Of a stretch of 31,447 nt of DNA, positions 10,101 to 18,739 are shown piece after piece. Numbering within the stretch: position 1 is the first letter of the stretch; the number at the start of each line of letters is the position of its first letter. The notes under the pieces were generated by a model. That model did not search any database. It was not told where the DNA came from and saw only the letters and a program-made list of their open reading frames with translations. This DNA comes from Stentor coeruleus (Eukaryota; Ciliophora; Heterotrichea; Heterotrichida; Stentoridae), in assembly GCA_001970955.1 (NCBI GenBank), contig MPUH01000862.1:1-31447 (forward strand), given 5' to 3'. Position numbers and translations under genes: made by a program.

Positions 10101-10797
10101 GAAGCTTTTGCCCATGCTCCATATATGTGTTTCTTAATAATGAATGAAGTTCTTGGATTTGTCTGTTAAAATCCTGTTGTTGAATTTCTCTTTTACGTCG
10201 TTCTTCGCTCATAGCTTCGTTAAAATTTATAAAAACACTTGTAAAATCAGGCTGTTGTACAGGAGCTTCAATAGCTCTAGGCATTTTTGAAATATACTCT
10301 ATATCTTTACAAGTCATCGATTGCTTTATAGCTAAATCTTCAAATTTCCTATGTAAGTTCGACACTTCTAAACTTACCTGCTCAAAGCTCGTCTTCATAG
10401 TTTCCTGTAAAAATCTCATATTGTCAAAAAGCTGTTGTTGTTTCTGTGAATTTTCTTTCCACATAAAATTCTCCCTTTCCTGAATAGTTTTGATTTCTTT
10501 ATTGATTTTTTTTGGGAAATCGTCTGATATATTTGAAACTCTTCTTTCTGTACTACTTCTAAGGTCAAGCATTTGTATTTCTAAATCTCTTAAACGCCCT
10601 CTGATTTCAATACTTGGGATATCATCAAGTTTTGGGAGCATTTTTGGGGTATGACGTTTTTCAAGCCTTTCTTGAGATCCTCTACTGATATTAGGTAAAA
10701 AACCTGCCCTTTCAGTATGGACAACAGGTGGAGGGGTCTCGTTTTGCCTTAGGAGATCCCACATTTCACTTTTTTTCTCAAATGCTCGTCTAGACAT
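7135..10797 (-). CDS. Large coiled-coil protein with octapeptide repeats, 1220 residues
   Basis: A single uninterrupted frame. The N-terminal 60 residues are basic and Pro-containing (ETPPPVVHTERAGFLPN near 20-36) and non-helical. From about residue 65 to the end the protein is almost wholly predicted coiled coil, rich in Lys, Glu, Gln and Ile. The coil is interrupted at 726-821 by twelve consecutive 8-residue repeats with consensus [KE][ND]xE[IVLM]xIx. No catalytic, membrane or targeting motif is visible. Such proteins in ciliates are often cortical-fibre or basal-body scaffolds, but that is inference by composition only. Stop TAA. The gene is divergent from the 408-residue coiled-coil gene (351 bases apart) and flanked by telomere-like motifs on both sides. 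No family recognised. Confidence 0.85.
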   Translation of the reverse strand: MSRRAFEKKSEMWDLLRQNETPPPVVHTERAGFLPNISRGSQERLEKRHTPKMLPKLDDIPSIEIRGRLRDLEIQMLDLRSSTERRVSNISDDFPKKINKEIKTIQERENFMWKENSQKQQQLFDNMRFLQETMKTSFEQVSLEVSNLHRKFEDLAIKQSMTCKDIEYISKMPRAIEAPVQQPDFTSVFINFNEAMSEERRKREIQQQDFNRQIQELHSLLRNTYMEHGQKLQEYREQAIITQHETKGHLLGIEMTKEERQRNEQEYMKNVFTNLQKRLEDEVLQRTLLEKDYKLWMDNKMSTFHTLIRKDEKDLADRESKILGMMQEGLSALHEIIIRVGESGSASVDKVQSSANENFRDLAQALSSIKDNLYRRLENMEFIMESKGINIGEQGGSIGQYMKNLTEKVDSYKIALEDEIMSSENRLRAIIYEIQQNEVKRAEEFKKWEKNIKEHFEEEMRQNKENIDKTTKEIEKKTIDSREKTVKKVEKVKKNLETSVEQLKNGINYDEQMIENKISIGFNKIDEKLAGEINKLNTVLDKTLADFHIQSATNLAAKLENILKLAQDSLKKEISEESQARKMDIQNLQGQIKSSNDGVYLKIKKDFAKEIEVLAGKNGEMHIEEGFFNEELEKIKAESSNSIEQLLAFINEAKENIKLWSESYVGKVIIETKEQIENCKQEFYRNIDIPNNEHKVSTPRREFLPLNDDSQENLYIEKNENYESSKDPELKIPKDPEMKTDKNLDINIAKNPEVQIENDSELKTPKNLEINLIENPEVQIAKDNEINISKNNEINIPENPEMHIIENSEINISKDNETQIDKDNDKLKLIEKKFEEILLITQDTINQNSESMKKSCTELISKELSEFSQSQENIIKSLEEKISTLESQIITCQSAPELIKTELLSIIETEKSSRKDTEKTQNQYNKDIELQISTYKDKIEIELCVEMLIQSVTQSNFQTKLHQQKLELEQTIKRWVESFEKDFEDISSSISKEICKLRNGLTDDFNTKIIVKTLVDSMIGTLEADLANLGIEESQKNIEVLYRNMQKLEEFININKDELEKLLIEAVEKTKQEIVKELCDLANKESEFYEENKEKICALERKFLEWEKAKDMNLEVDDVEVIKMDLSKKEDTLNKLILRQDKLSKQQIDFIKKKNEEDEDLKNKIKEIIDENTIFEQKLTQIDEIINQAKFIDEHVKDISELKEKIKILDEQILHISKPH
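8335..8622 (-). repeat. 24-base tandem coding repeat, 12 units
   Basis: Twelve diverged 24-base units encode octapeptides such as KDPELKIP, KNPEVQIE, KDNEINIS and ENPEMHII. The period is exact with no frame slips. Units differ mostly at positions 3 and 5-8, so the array is old and under constraint to stay in frame. Confidence 0.9.
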
Positions 10798-11147
10798 TTT
10801 ACTAATTTTTTTAATATAGAAATGTGATTATTAAGGAAAATTGGGTGTTAAGGTGTTGCTTTCAAAGTATTTAATTTGATATTTTTAAATGATTTTGATA
10901 GTAATTTATGTTGATTTTTATAAAAATATAATTTTGATGCTTTGGTAGTTGAATCATTTTTATTGAGAGGCTAATAGGTTTAATTAAAAATATATCAGTT
11001 TCTTTTAGCTATTTAAACAATAAGAGTTTCAATATTAATCCATCACTTTTAATATATGATTCCATAACTTATTCACAAAAAAAAAACTTTATCTCAAGTT
11101 TTTTTTTAACTTTTCTTTCATATAGCAATTTATAAATTTTATCAAAC
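10798..11147. promoter_or_regulatory. Divergent intergenic region between two coiled-coil genes
   Basis: Upstream region shared by the 1220-residue gene (minus) and the 408-residue gene (plus). It contains the degenerate telomere-like motif (10843-10858) 46 bases from the start of the minus-strand gene. No clear TATA element. Confidence 0.4.
10843..10858 (+). repeat. Degenerate telomere-like repeat
   Basis: GGGTGTTAAGGTGTTG differs from the perfect 16-mer at 4261 and 7106 at two positions. Orientation is the same. With the copy at 7106 it brackets the 1220-residue gene as a direct repeat. Confidence 0.55.
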
Positions 11148-12374
11148 ATGGACAATTCATTTAAACCTTCAACATCAGAGCGAATTAATATATCAGAAAC
11201 AATAGAATCTCATCTCAAAAAAATTGACAAACAAATTTCAACAAAACTTGCTATGCAGACAACAAAGCTCAACACAAAAATCGAAAAAATCGAAGATGAA
11301 ATGAAAGACTTCAAAAATGCAACCTTAGAAGAAATCGCAAACCTAAACTCGAAATTCCAATCATTAAACATAGAAAAAATCCTTGAATCCTTCAAAATCG
11401 ATATCAAAAAAGAAATCAACGACGAAATCTCAAGACCTTTAGAATATGAATTAAAAGAGAATTTCAAAACCATGAATTTACTCGACCAACAAATAAAAGT
11501 CCAATCATGGAATATCGAAAGTTCATTCAAAGAATTCAACTGTCGATTTGAAGTTCATAGAGAAAAAATATGTAAAATCGAAAATATTGCAACAGAATTC
11601 GCTAAAGAAGCTAATCAAATAGTAATAAACGAAATAGAACAAATAAAAAAGTATATGAAAAAAGCTAAAGAAAAAATCAAAAAGGTATATTGGAACTTCA
11701 GTTTTGAAAAAGATGATTTGATTAAAGAGATGAAAGATAAAGATCTTGAAAGAGAAGTAGAACATAATAATGCTGTGCAGAATATTGTTAAGTATAAGCA
11801 AGATATTGAAAAAATTACCAAAGGACTTGGGACGCAAAGTAACTTACAAATGCAAAGACTAGATATAACTATCAGTCAATTTCAAAGCCAAATGGAAAAC
11901 CTTAAATGTGAAGTTCTGATTTCCCAACGAGAATGTTATGAAGATGCTAAAAACGAACTAATAAAAATATTTAAAAAAGACTTCATGACCATAGAAGATA
12001 AACTCAGATGGCTACCATCAAATATGCAAGATATATCAAACATGACACCAATTGAAGCTCGTCTCTACACAATCGAAACCCGGATTAAAAATGAAGAAAA
12101 TAACCGAATAGTTCATATGAATGATATGATAAAAGGTATAAGAAATGTAGAGATTTCTGGATCTTATATAAAAACCCAAGGGAAAAAACATAGAGAAAAA
12201 AGTAGGATTGAATTTCAATCAGCACGAAGTGTTACACCTGTACCTGCGGCGACTAAAATATGTAAATCTCCAGGTGGGATGAGGTTATTAACATCGAATT
12301 CAAATCATAGGATTATGAGGAAGATAGAAAATCTGGATGGGTCGATAAGTTTGGCTAAGACAAAAGCTTTGTAG
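11148..12374 (+). CDS. Coiled-coil protein, 408 residues, basic tail
   Basis: One frame. Residues about 15-335 are mostly helical with coiled-coil character (Lys/Glu/Ile/Asn-rich, long runs without Pro). The last 70 residues are basic and Ser/Thr/Pro-containing (KKHREKSRIEFQSARSVTPV near 346-365; SPGGMRLLTSNSNHRIMRK near 374-392), a kind of tail that often binds microtubules or is phosphorylated (inference). No family is recognised. The gene shares an upstream region with the 1220-residue coiled-coil gene, and both have the same overall composition, so they could be co-expressed parts of one fibre or scaffold. Stop TAG. Confidence 0.8.
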   Translation: MDNSFKPSTSERINISETIESHLKKIDKQISTKLAMQTTKLNTKIEKIEDEMKDFKNATLEEIANLNSKFQSLNIEKILESFKIDIKKEINDEISRPLEYELKENFKTMNLLDQQIKVQSWNIESSFKEFNCRFEVHREKICKIENIATEFAKEANQIVINEIEQIKKYMKKAKEKIKKVYWNFSFEKDDLIKEMKDKDLEREVEHNNAVQNIVKYKQDIEKITKGLGTQSNLQMQRLDITISQFQSQMENLKCEVLISQRECYEDAKNELIKIFKKDFMTIEDKLRWLPSNMQDISNMTPIEARLYTIETRIKNEENNRIVHMNDMIKGIRNVEISGSYIKTQGKKHREKSRIEFQSARSVTPVPAATKICKSPGGMRLLTSNSNHRIMRKIENLDGSISLAKTKAL

Positions 12375-12819
12375 AATGATTGAGTTATTTATGTCATAAC
12401 TCTTATTTAAACTACCCAATTTATAAAAACAATTTATATAAGCATATGCTGATCTATTTTGTAAACCCTACCTTATATTATAATCATAACAAGTTAAATT
12501 CTCATAAATATATCATAGCATAATTTCAAAATCCCTTTTTATCCCAAACATCTTCCTCATAAAAAAATTAATTTTTATCACAATTAAAACTTTATTTCAT
12601 ATATCAAAACTACTTTTATACGAAATAAAATCATATAATAACCCTATAATATAAAAAACTCTTATATCACCCTTATTGAAAAAACCGCAAAAACCATATA
12701 ACTTTTAACTAAATATTCATTAAAACTTTTATATAAACATTATAATACCCTATAGTTTATATCTACAACAATCTTATATTAAAACAATATTTTATTAGTT
12801 AAGTAATGGTAATAATATC
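12375..12819. other. Intergenic, nothing seen
   Basis: AT-rich gap between two plus-strand genes, with no open frame or repeat of note. It must carry the 3' end of the coiled-coil gene and the promoter of the 100-residue gene. Confidence 0.5.
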
Positions 12820-13122
12820 ATGGGTTGTTGTGTATGTAATACAGTTGAAGTAAAAAAGCTCGAATTAGTCATCCCAAATCAACTTGCAAAGCAGGTCAAT
12901 CCAGAATTTGTTGATTTATCACTAAGTTCTGATAGCGAAATACCCGCAAAAGATATAGAAGATTGGAGAGCTTTCAAAACATCAAGGTCTATATCACTTA
13001 ATGACTCTGTTGGAATGCTCAGCACATTACTTCAATCAGAAAGGAAAATATCATTTTATAGCAAACCTGGAAGTATTGTAGACAGTTTCGTTGTAACATT
13101 TCCCCAAAACTTTAATAAATAG
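12820..13122 (+). CDS. Small protein with an N-terminal MGCCVC acylation motif, 100 residues
   Basis: It begins MGCCVCNTVEVKKLELV. Gly-2 followed by Cys-3, Cys-4 and Cys-6 is the classic arrangement for N-myristoylation plus palmitoylation, which would anchor the protein to a membrane (known motif; modification inferred). The rest is polar, with a Ser-rich middle (LSLSSDSEIPAKDIEDW, 53-69) and an SRSISLNDS segment (75-83) that could be phosphorylated. No domain is recognised. Stop TAG. The clear acylation motif at the first Met supports both the start and the reality of this short gene. Confidence 0.65.
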   Translation: MGCCVCNTVEVKKLELVIPNQLAKQVNPEFVDLSLSSDSEIPAKDIEDWRAFKTSRSISLNDSVGMLSTLLQSERKISFYSKPGSIVDSFVVTFPQNFNK

Positions 13123-13353
13123 ATTTTTAATTAACTAGAATTGATTATTTATAAAGATTTGAAATGATTTGATGAATACTTTTTTGTTGTAGGTTTTGAT
13201 ATGTTTAGAATTTAAAATGCTTTTTTTTTTTGTATTTAAAATTTGACTGCATTTTAGGTTTGAGATTTTGAAGATTTGAAAGGATTTTGTGGATGATGTT
13301 TGGGTTGTGGTTTTTGAAGATGATGGTTTTGTGCTTTATATGAGATGATTTAT

Positions 13354-13447
13354 GATTTTTTGGATTTTGGTTTATTTTTATGCTTTTTTGTAAAAGATTA
13401 GATTTTTTGGATTTTGGTTTATTTTTATGCTTTTTTGTAAAAGATTG
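13354..13447. repeat. 47-base tandem duplication
   Basis: Bases 13354-13400 are repeated at 13401-13447 with one mismatch at the last position. The unit is T/G-rich and not a multiple of three. Confidence 0.85.
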
Positions 13448-13591
13448 GATTTTTATGATTTTGGTTAAATTTGACATAGTTAAAAGATTTTGTATAGGTA
13501 TTAGTTATAATGATTATTTATGTTTATTTTGATATTTGTGCATATTTTTTAATTTAATTTACTTGATTTTTTAATAATATTTTATGTAGTA

Positions 13592-13713
13592 AAATAAAGA
13601 TATAGCATAAGGACTTTATAATAGAAAAAATGCATTTACCCAATAATATTATAAATAAAGATATAGCATAAGGACTTTATAATAGAAAAAATGCATTTAC
13701 CCAATAATATTAT
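13592..13713. repeat. 61-base exact tandem duplication
   Basis: Bases 13592-13652 are repeated without any difference at 13653-13713. There is no N between the copies. It is non-coding. Either a recent duplication or a contig overlap that was joined without being collapsed. Confidence 0.9.
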
Positions 13714-13842
13714 TTATTTCCTCACAATAAAATAATTAAAACCTTATCAAAACCCACAACAATCAAACACAAAAACTACAAAACTCAAATAAAATTATCA
13801 AAATCTTCTCTAAACTGACCTTCTAAACCTAAACTCACTCTT

Positions 13843-15804
13843 CTAAATCCAAGACTTATTCTCCATCAAAAGCAATTCTTCTAACGGGGTCATAACAACT
13901 CTAACAAACTCTTTAAAAAATACTGAATCCCTAACAATCTCAATAAACCCCGAAAAGTCCAAAGCTTTCATTTGTTTCCTTTTCTTCTCAAAAATTCCTG
14001 CAATAAGTTCATCAATAACCCTAAATATCCCATACAAAGTACATTCTTCATACACCCTCGTATTTTCTGGAAGTGCATTTTCAAGCCTACAAATTTCGTC
14101 ACTTGTAATTTTCCCATCACCTCTGGAATCATAAATTTCAAAACTTAAAACCTTCCCTGCCATTTCATCATTCATCACATAATAAATCATCTTTAAAAAC
14201 TCTGGTTTTGTAATTTCTGCATTTTTCCCATGTGTCATATAATAAAAATACCTTTCGCTTATATAATCATTCTTTACCCCAAAAAGTTTTCCCCAATTCT
14301 CAACCATTGAGTTTTTGTTAATAACTTTTTTCTCATTCTCAGTCTTATCCCTTAAAACTTCAAATTTGTCTAATAAATCCTTAGCTTGAACATACCCAAA
14401 AAGTTCCATAGCTTCTTCAAGATCTCTGTAATATTCAAGTTTAGGGTCATTTTTATACTCTTCTGGTAAACTAATAGTTTGTGATAATTCTATTATTATT
14501 TCTTCACTTGGTCTTCTAGATTTTATTATTGGTGTTACAATTTCATGACATTTATTTATATCATAATTGCATATATAAACAAAAAGGTTATAAACAAGCT
14601 GTGGTCGTCCTTTGAAATCAATTTTACAAAAGTCTTCAAAAGTTATAGCCTCAGGTTTATCTGGATGTATTGGGAGGATATCGAGTTTTTTCTTATGTTC
14701 ATCAAAAAACGACATATCACTTGTTATAGAAAATACGCTTGGCCTTCTGATTTTCTTTTGTAAAGTTGATTTTATTGGGATCGTCCCTAATTTTTTACAT
14801 TCCAACATAAAGTCAAGTTTTATCATATCTTGATCATAAAGATTGTCTTTACGATGTTTGATTGCTGAATATGTGTCTTGATAACAAATATATTTATCTC
14901 GATTAAAATCAAAAGCATCAAAACAAAGTCCCAAAATTTTTTCATCAGGAGATGCAAGGACTCTATCGACTTCAACACAAAAGTCTTCATAATTCGCAGA
15001 CTTAAAATCAAAATGTTTAGATATCGCTTCAGCCATTTCACAAGGAAACTTTTTAACTAAATAATTTCTAAATAAATAATTCGTCAGCCTACAAGATTTC
15101 AATAAAGTATTAGGAGATCTGCACATATCTTGATATATCTTAACAAGCTTATCTTTTCCTCTATCAAGTATCATCCGTTTCTGAATTATATGATTTTTCC
15201 TTTTAGCTCTAGATGAAATTACTGGGCTTTTTTCCTTTTTGGCTTGTAGTACTTTTATAGATTTTACAAATTCATTTATCCTTGGTCCTTGACTACTATA
15301 AACATTATATTCTTCAGATATATCTTCACTTGTAGAACTATAATCATAGTTTTCTGAATCATTAAGGTTTGAAGAGTTGTTTTTACTAATAACTGATTTA
15401 GATAAAGATCGGAATTTCTCATTATTTGAATAATGAATATGTTTATAATAGTAAATATTTGCCCGGCATAGACTTGGTTTGAGAATGTTGTAAGATATGC
15501 TTTGTTTTATGAAATATTCATAGATTTTAGAGTGTTTGTTGAGTTTGGATAAGAAAGTTTGGTATCTGGCAACTATTGGGTTAGAGCTTAATGATTGGGG
15601 GATGTTATAGACTAGACAATTACGTCTCATGAATGGTTTTTTTATTAAGATTTTGGAGGCTATAGATTTGTTTATGATACTACTCCATTCTTCTTCTTCG
15701 GTAATTTTTGAGAGTTCAGAGAACTTACCTTGATAAATATACTCGCTTTTAGACCTTATATGCTCGGAGGGTATGTCGAATGGGATATTTAATCGGCTTT
15801 CCAT
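13843..15804 (-). CDS. EF-hand protein, 653 residues
   Basis: One frame. The N-terminal 230 residues are basic with a Ser/Asn/acidic stretch (140-170) and no domain I recognise. Two EF-hands follow: loop DFNRDKYICYQD (299-310), which ends in Asp instead of Glu, and the canonical loop DSRGDGKITSDE (559-570). Helical segments around 385-425 (FEDFCKIDFKGRPQLVYNLF) and 600-640 (MKALDFSGFIEIV) look like further, loop-less EF-hand modules. Known family role: Ca-dependent binding or regulation. No kinase, phosphatase or membrane domain is visible, so it may be a Ca-regulated structural or regulatory subunit (inference). Stop TAG. The start at 15804 is the only early Met and gives a plausible N-terminus. 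Confidence 0.82.
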   Translation of the reverse strand: MESRLNIPFDIPSEHIRSKSEYIYQGKFSELSKITEEEEWSSIINKSIASKILIKKPFMRRNCLVYNIPQSLSSNPIVARYQTFLSKLNKHSKIYEYFIKQSISYNILKPSLCRANIYYYKHIHYSNNEKFRSLSKSVISKNNSSNLNDSENYDYSSTSEDISEEYNVYSSQGPRINEFVKSIKVLQAKKEKSPVISSRAKRKNHIIQKRMILDRGKDKLVKIYQDMCRSPNTLLKSCRLTNYLFRNYLVKKFPCEMAEAISKHFDFKSANYEDFCVEVDRVLASPDEKILGLCFDAFDFNRDKYICYQDTYSAIKHRKDNLYDQDMIKLDFMLECKKLGTIPIKSTLQKKIRRPSVFSITSDMSFFDEHKKKLDILPIHPDKPEAITFEDFCKIDFKGRPQLVYNLFVYICNYDINKCHEIVTPIIKSRRPSEEIIIELSQTISLPEEYKNDPKLEYYRDLEEAMELFGYVQAKDLLDKFEVLRDKTENEKKVINKNSMVENWGKLFGVKNDYISERYFYYMTHGKNAEITKPEFLKMIYYVMNDEMAGKVLSFEIYDSRGDGKITSDEICRLENALPENTRVYEECTLYGIFRVIDELIAGIFEKKRKQMKALDFSGFIEIVRDSVFFKEFVRVVMTPLEELLLMENKSWI

Positions 15805-16249
15805 TAATGTTGATTTTTTTTTTGTATATAATTGTGGAAATTAGAAGGGTTTTGGAAGGAGGATTTAATTTTGTGTGCTTTTGATAGGAAAATAGATTTG
15901 GAGGAAAGGTGAGATTTTGAGGGAAAATTATGAGATTGTATGTGGAAAATCTATGCTTTTTCCATGTGAAGTTTATTATAAATTATGCTTGTATAAAGTA
16001 TAAATTATCATAAAATTTATGAAATTGCGATTTTTTGTAGGAATAATGTGTTTGGGTAAGGTTTAATTGTTTTAACATATGTTTTAAAATCATAAAAAAT
16101 TAATACATTTGGTAAATATAGTTTGCAATAGTCAATCAAAGTAATTTCTTATAAAAAATAAACTTAAATATAAAATACTCAAACTAATAGCTAAAAGCTA
16201 GTCGAAAATCTTAATTCATTTTCGCATTGCCATAAGTTATTATTTCTAC
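15805..16249. other. Intergenic, upstream region of the EF-hand gene
   Basis: No open frame or repeat of note. It lies between the start of the EF-hand gene and the 3' end of 14-3-3, both on the minus strand. Confidence 0.4.
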
Positions 16250-16996
16250 TTAATCTCTATCAGCTTCTCCAGAAGTCCACAAAGTCAAATTATCCTTGAG
16301 TAGCTGCAATATAAGTGTTGAATCCTTATAATTGTCTTCAGAAATATTATCCAATTCTGGGATGGCTTCATCAAAAGCACTCTTAGCCATTTCACAAGCT
16401 CTATCTTGTTCCCCTCTAATTTCATAGTAAAACACAGAAAAGTTCAACGCAAGCCCAAGCCTTGTAGGATGTGTTGGGGGTAATTCATTTTTAGCCAAAT
16501 CATAAGCAGCCGTATAACTATTTTCAGCATTATTCGTAGCATTACTTTTCAAATTCCCTTGAGCAAATTCAGAAACATATCTAAAATAATCCCCTTTCAT
16601 CTTATGATAAAACACTCTTGATTCAGAGCCTGCAGCTTTAGGAATCAAGTCTCTATCTATAAGCCCAAGAATATCATTACAATATTTTGCCAATTCAGCT
16701 TCAACTTCAGCCTTATAAGTCTGTGCTGAGGTTTTATTAGCTTGATTACTTCTTCTTTCTTCTTTTTGCTCTATAGAATTTAACACCCTCCATGATGTTC
16801 TTCTTGAACCTACAAAGTTCTTATAAGCTACAGAAAGAATGTTACGCTCTTCTATTGATAAATCTTGCCCAGACTTTGATACAAAGGATTTGACGTATTC
16901 GATCATTTCTTGGTACCTTTCAGTCTGTTCAGCAAGTCTTGCCAAATAGATAAGCTCTTCTTTTTCTAAGGCTTCGAGATTGCTGATGTTTTTCAT
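16250..16996 (-). CDS. 14-3-3 protein
   Basis: A 248-residue protein with both family signatures: RNILSVAYKNFVGSRRTSWR (51-70) and YKDSTLILQLLKDNLTLWTS (223-242). The phosphopeptide-binding basic triad is present as Lys59, Arg66 and Arg127, with Tyr130 beside it, all in the positions expected from animal 14-3-3 zeta. The nine-helix body is complete with no internal gap. Known role: a dimeric adaptor that binds phosphoserine/threonine motifs in many signalling and cytoskeletal proteins. The C-terminal tail is short (GEADRD). Stop TAA. It is the last conserved housekeeping-type gene before the subtelomeric array. Confidence 0.97.
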   Translation of the reverse strand: MKNISNLEALEKEELIYLARLAEQTERYQEMIEYVKSFVSKSGQDLSIEERNILSVAYKNFVGSRRTSWRVLNSIEQKEERRSNQANKTSAQTYKAEVEAELAKYCNDILGLIDRDLIPKAAGSESRVFYHKMKGDYFRYVSEFAQGNLKSNATNNAENSYTAAYDLAKNELPPTHPTRLGLALNFSVFYYEIRGEQDRACEMAKSAFDEAIPELDNISEDNYKDSTLILQLLKDNLTLWTSGEADRD

Positions 16997-17741
16997 TTAT
17001 ATTCATGGACGAGAGGGATTATGAATTAACTTTGAAATATATGTGGAAGTAGTGAAAGTTGTAAGGATATAATTTGGTTTTATGTTAGATAAAAAAGAAG
17101 AAAAGTTAAGATTTTAGGTGTTTCGGTGTAGAGAAGAGATTTAAAGGAAGTGAAGAAGCTTTTTTAGTTTAGGAGATGGAAGTTACTTTTGAGGAGCAAA
17201 ATTAGAATTTGTTTTTAAAAGATAGGGGAATTTAGTGATTGGGTTTATATATTAAGTTATGTATGAGAATGATATATTTTTTACTATGATAACAATATGT
17301 ATAAATATAAGTATTAATAATTATAATATTTACCTATTATAGTCATTTCCAAAATCAGTACTTGCTTATGTAATAAAATCATCAATACAAAAACTTTATC
17401 ATCAAAACTTAAGCATATTAAAATTAATTTATAAATCTAATTATCATATAAAAAACTCTCTCTCAACAACAACCTTGCATAAATTTGATTTTGAATAACC
17501 AACTATCTTAGCTTAAAACTCCTAAAAAAAAACAATAAATAATTATATAAAAACTCTACTTTATTTCATAATCTATATAAAAATACATAAACAATAAAAT
17601 CCTCTATAATAACCTCTAAAAAACCATTAGCATCTACTCTAACATCAACAACTATTTCGAAAATTCTTTATTAATCTAATAATATACATTCTTCTAAACA
17701 CTTTCTACAAAATTCCCATCCTATTTTCAAATTGGATATAA
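16997..17741. other. Intergenic, boundary between the conserved region and the array
   Basis: About 745 bases with no gene: the upstream region of 14-3-3 on one side and of the methyltransferase pseudogene on the other. AT-rich, with no telomere motif. Confidence 0.5.
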
Positions 17742-18739
17742 ATGACTGAAGTTTTTGAATTCGCCAATGAAATCTAGTTCTCATGTATGCTTGCATCTGT
17801 TATCCCTGTCTTGATGAGAGAAAAATCCCCGTAAAACTCATAGAATCCCCTAAAACTATACCTGAGCTTATAGAAAAACTAGCATAAATAATTATCGGCT
17901 TCATAGATTCCTACAGCTTCTTGAGGTTAAAGATTTATCAAAATATGATCCCGAAACAAAATTATGGCATTCAATTGAGAAAACATCATTTATAGCTGGA
18001 GAGTTATCTTATAATATCTGGTCATAGATTTATTCAAGATATTTTCAAGAAAGTATGCTTAACTTAGGTGAAATTTTATATTCAGAAAAAAAATGCTCTT
18101 GAGTATTCTGGGAAAAAACCATTGTTTGAACATCTTAAAGAAACCCCAGAGTTGTTTAAAAATTTCCAGAATGCAATGAAAGCAGGGACAAGTTTTAATG
18201 CAGAGATTATAGAAAGATCTATTGAAATAGAAGGAAATGAGAAAATACTTGATGTTGGAGGTGGAAATTGATTTTTTGTTATTGGTTTGGCTAAAAGATA
18301 TCAAGAGAAAAAATTTGGAGTTTATGAAATTCCAGAAATTTTTCTTATGACTAGTTAAAATATTGAATCTCAAGGACTAAGCCATAATGTTGAAGTCATT
18401 CCTGGAAACATATTTGAAAATATACCTCAAGGTTTTGATTGTATTGTTATGAAACATATAATCCATGATTGGGATGATGAGAAAAGTCAAAATCTTTTGG
18501 GCAATTTTCGGAAAGCTTTAGTCCCAGGGAATAAATTATATATAATTGATTCTGTAGTTGATAGAAACCATCCGATATTTAAGCTGCAAATATTCAAAGA
18601 TATTTATATGATGTTTTTACTTGGAGCTAAGGAAAGGGGTTTTGAAGAGTTTAAAGTTTTACTTGAGGAAACTGGATTTAAATTTGAGAAAATTGTAATT
18701 CAAGGGTTTGATGATGTCCTCCAAGCAATAGCGATTTAG
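17742..18739 (+). pseudogene. O-methyltransferase pseudogene (oldest copy, P)
   Basis: The full length of the family is present (998 bases against 999 for intact copies) but it is broken many times: TAG at 17775, a one-base loss near 17820-17840, TAG at 18025 where intact copies have Trp, a frame change in an A-run near 18090, TGA at 18269 just after the SAM-binding Gly motif (ILDVGGGN), and TAA at 18356. The C-terminal third stays open from 18449 (MKHIIHDWDDE, with the catalytic His-Asp pair). It is much more diverged from the other copies than they are from each other, so it is an older duplicate. It is the copy furthest from the telomere. Confidence 0.9.

Larger units (their letters stand above)
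13123..13842. other. Intergenic with two tandem duplications
   Basis: No gene I can support. A 90-codon minus-strand frame (13205-13477) is Lys/Asn/His-rich low complexity over T-rich repeats and is not accepted. The region holds the 47-base and 61-base tandem duplications listed separately, plus the 3' end of the EF-hand gene. Confidence 0.5.

Noticed and set aside
13205-13477. A 90-codon minus-strand frame rich in Lys, Asn and His
   Set aside because: It is low-complexity translation of T-rich DNA with a 47-base tandem duplication that is not a multiple of three; there is no domain and no codon-use signal.
16780-16795. A TAACACCC match (reverse telomere unit) on the plus strand
   Set aside because: It lies inside the 14-3-3 coding sequence, encoding Val-Leu of the conserved WRVLNS segment; a single unit by chance.
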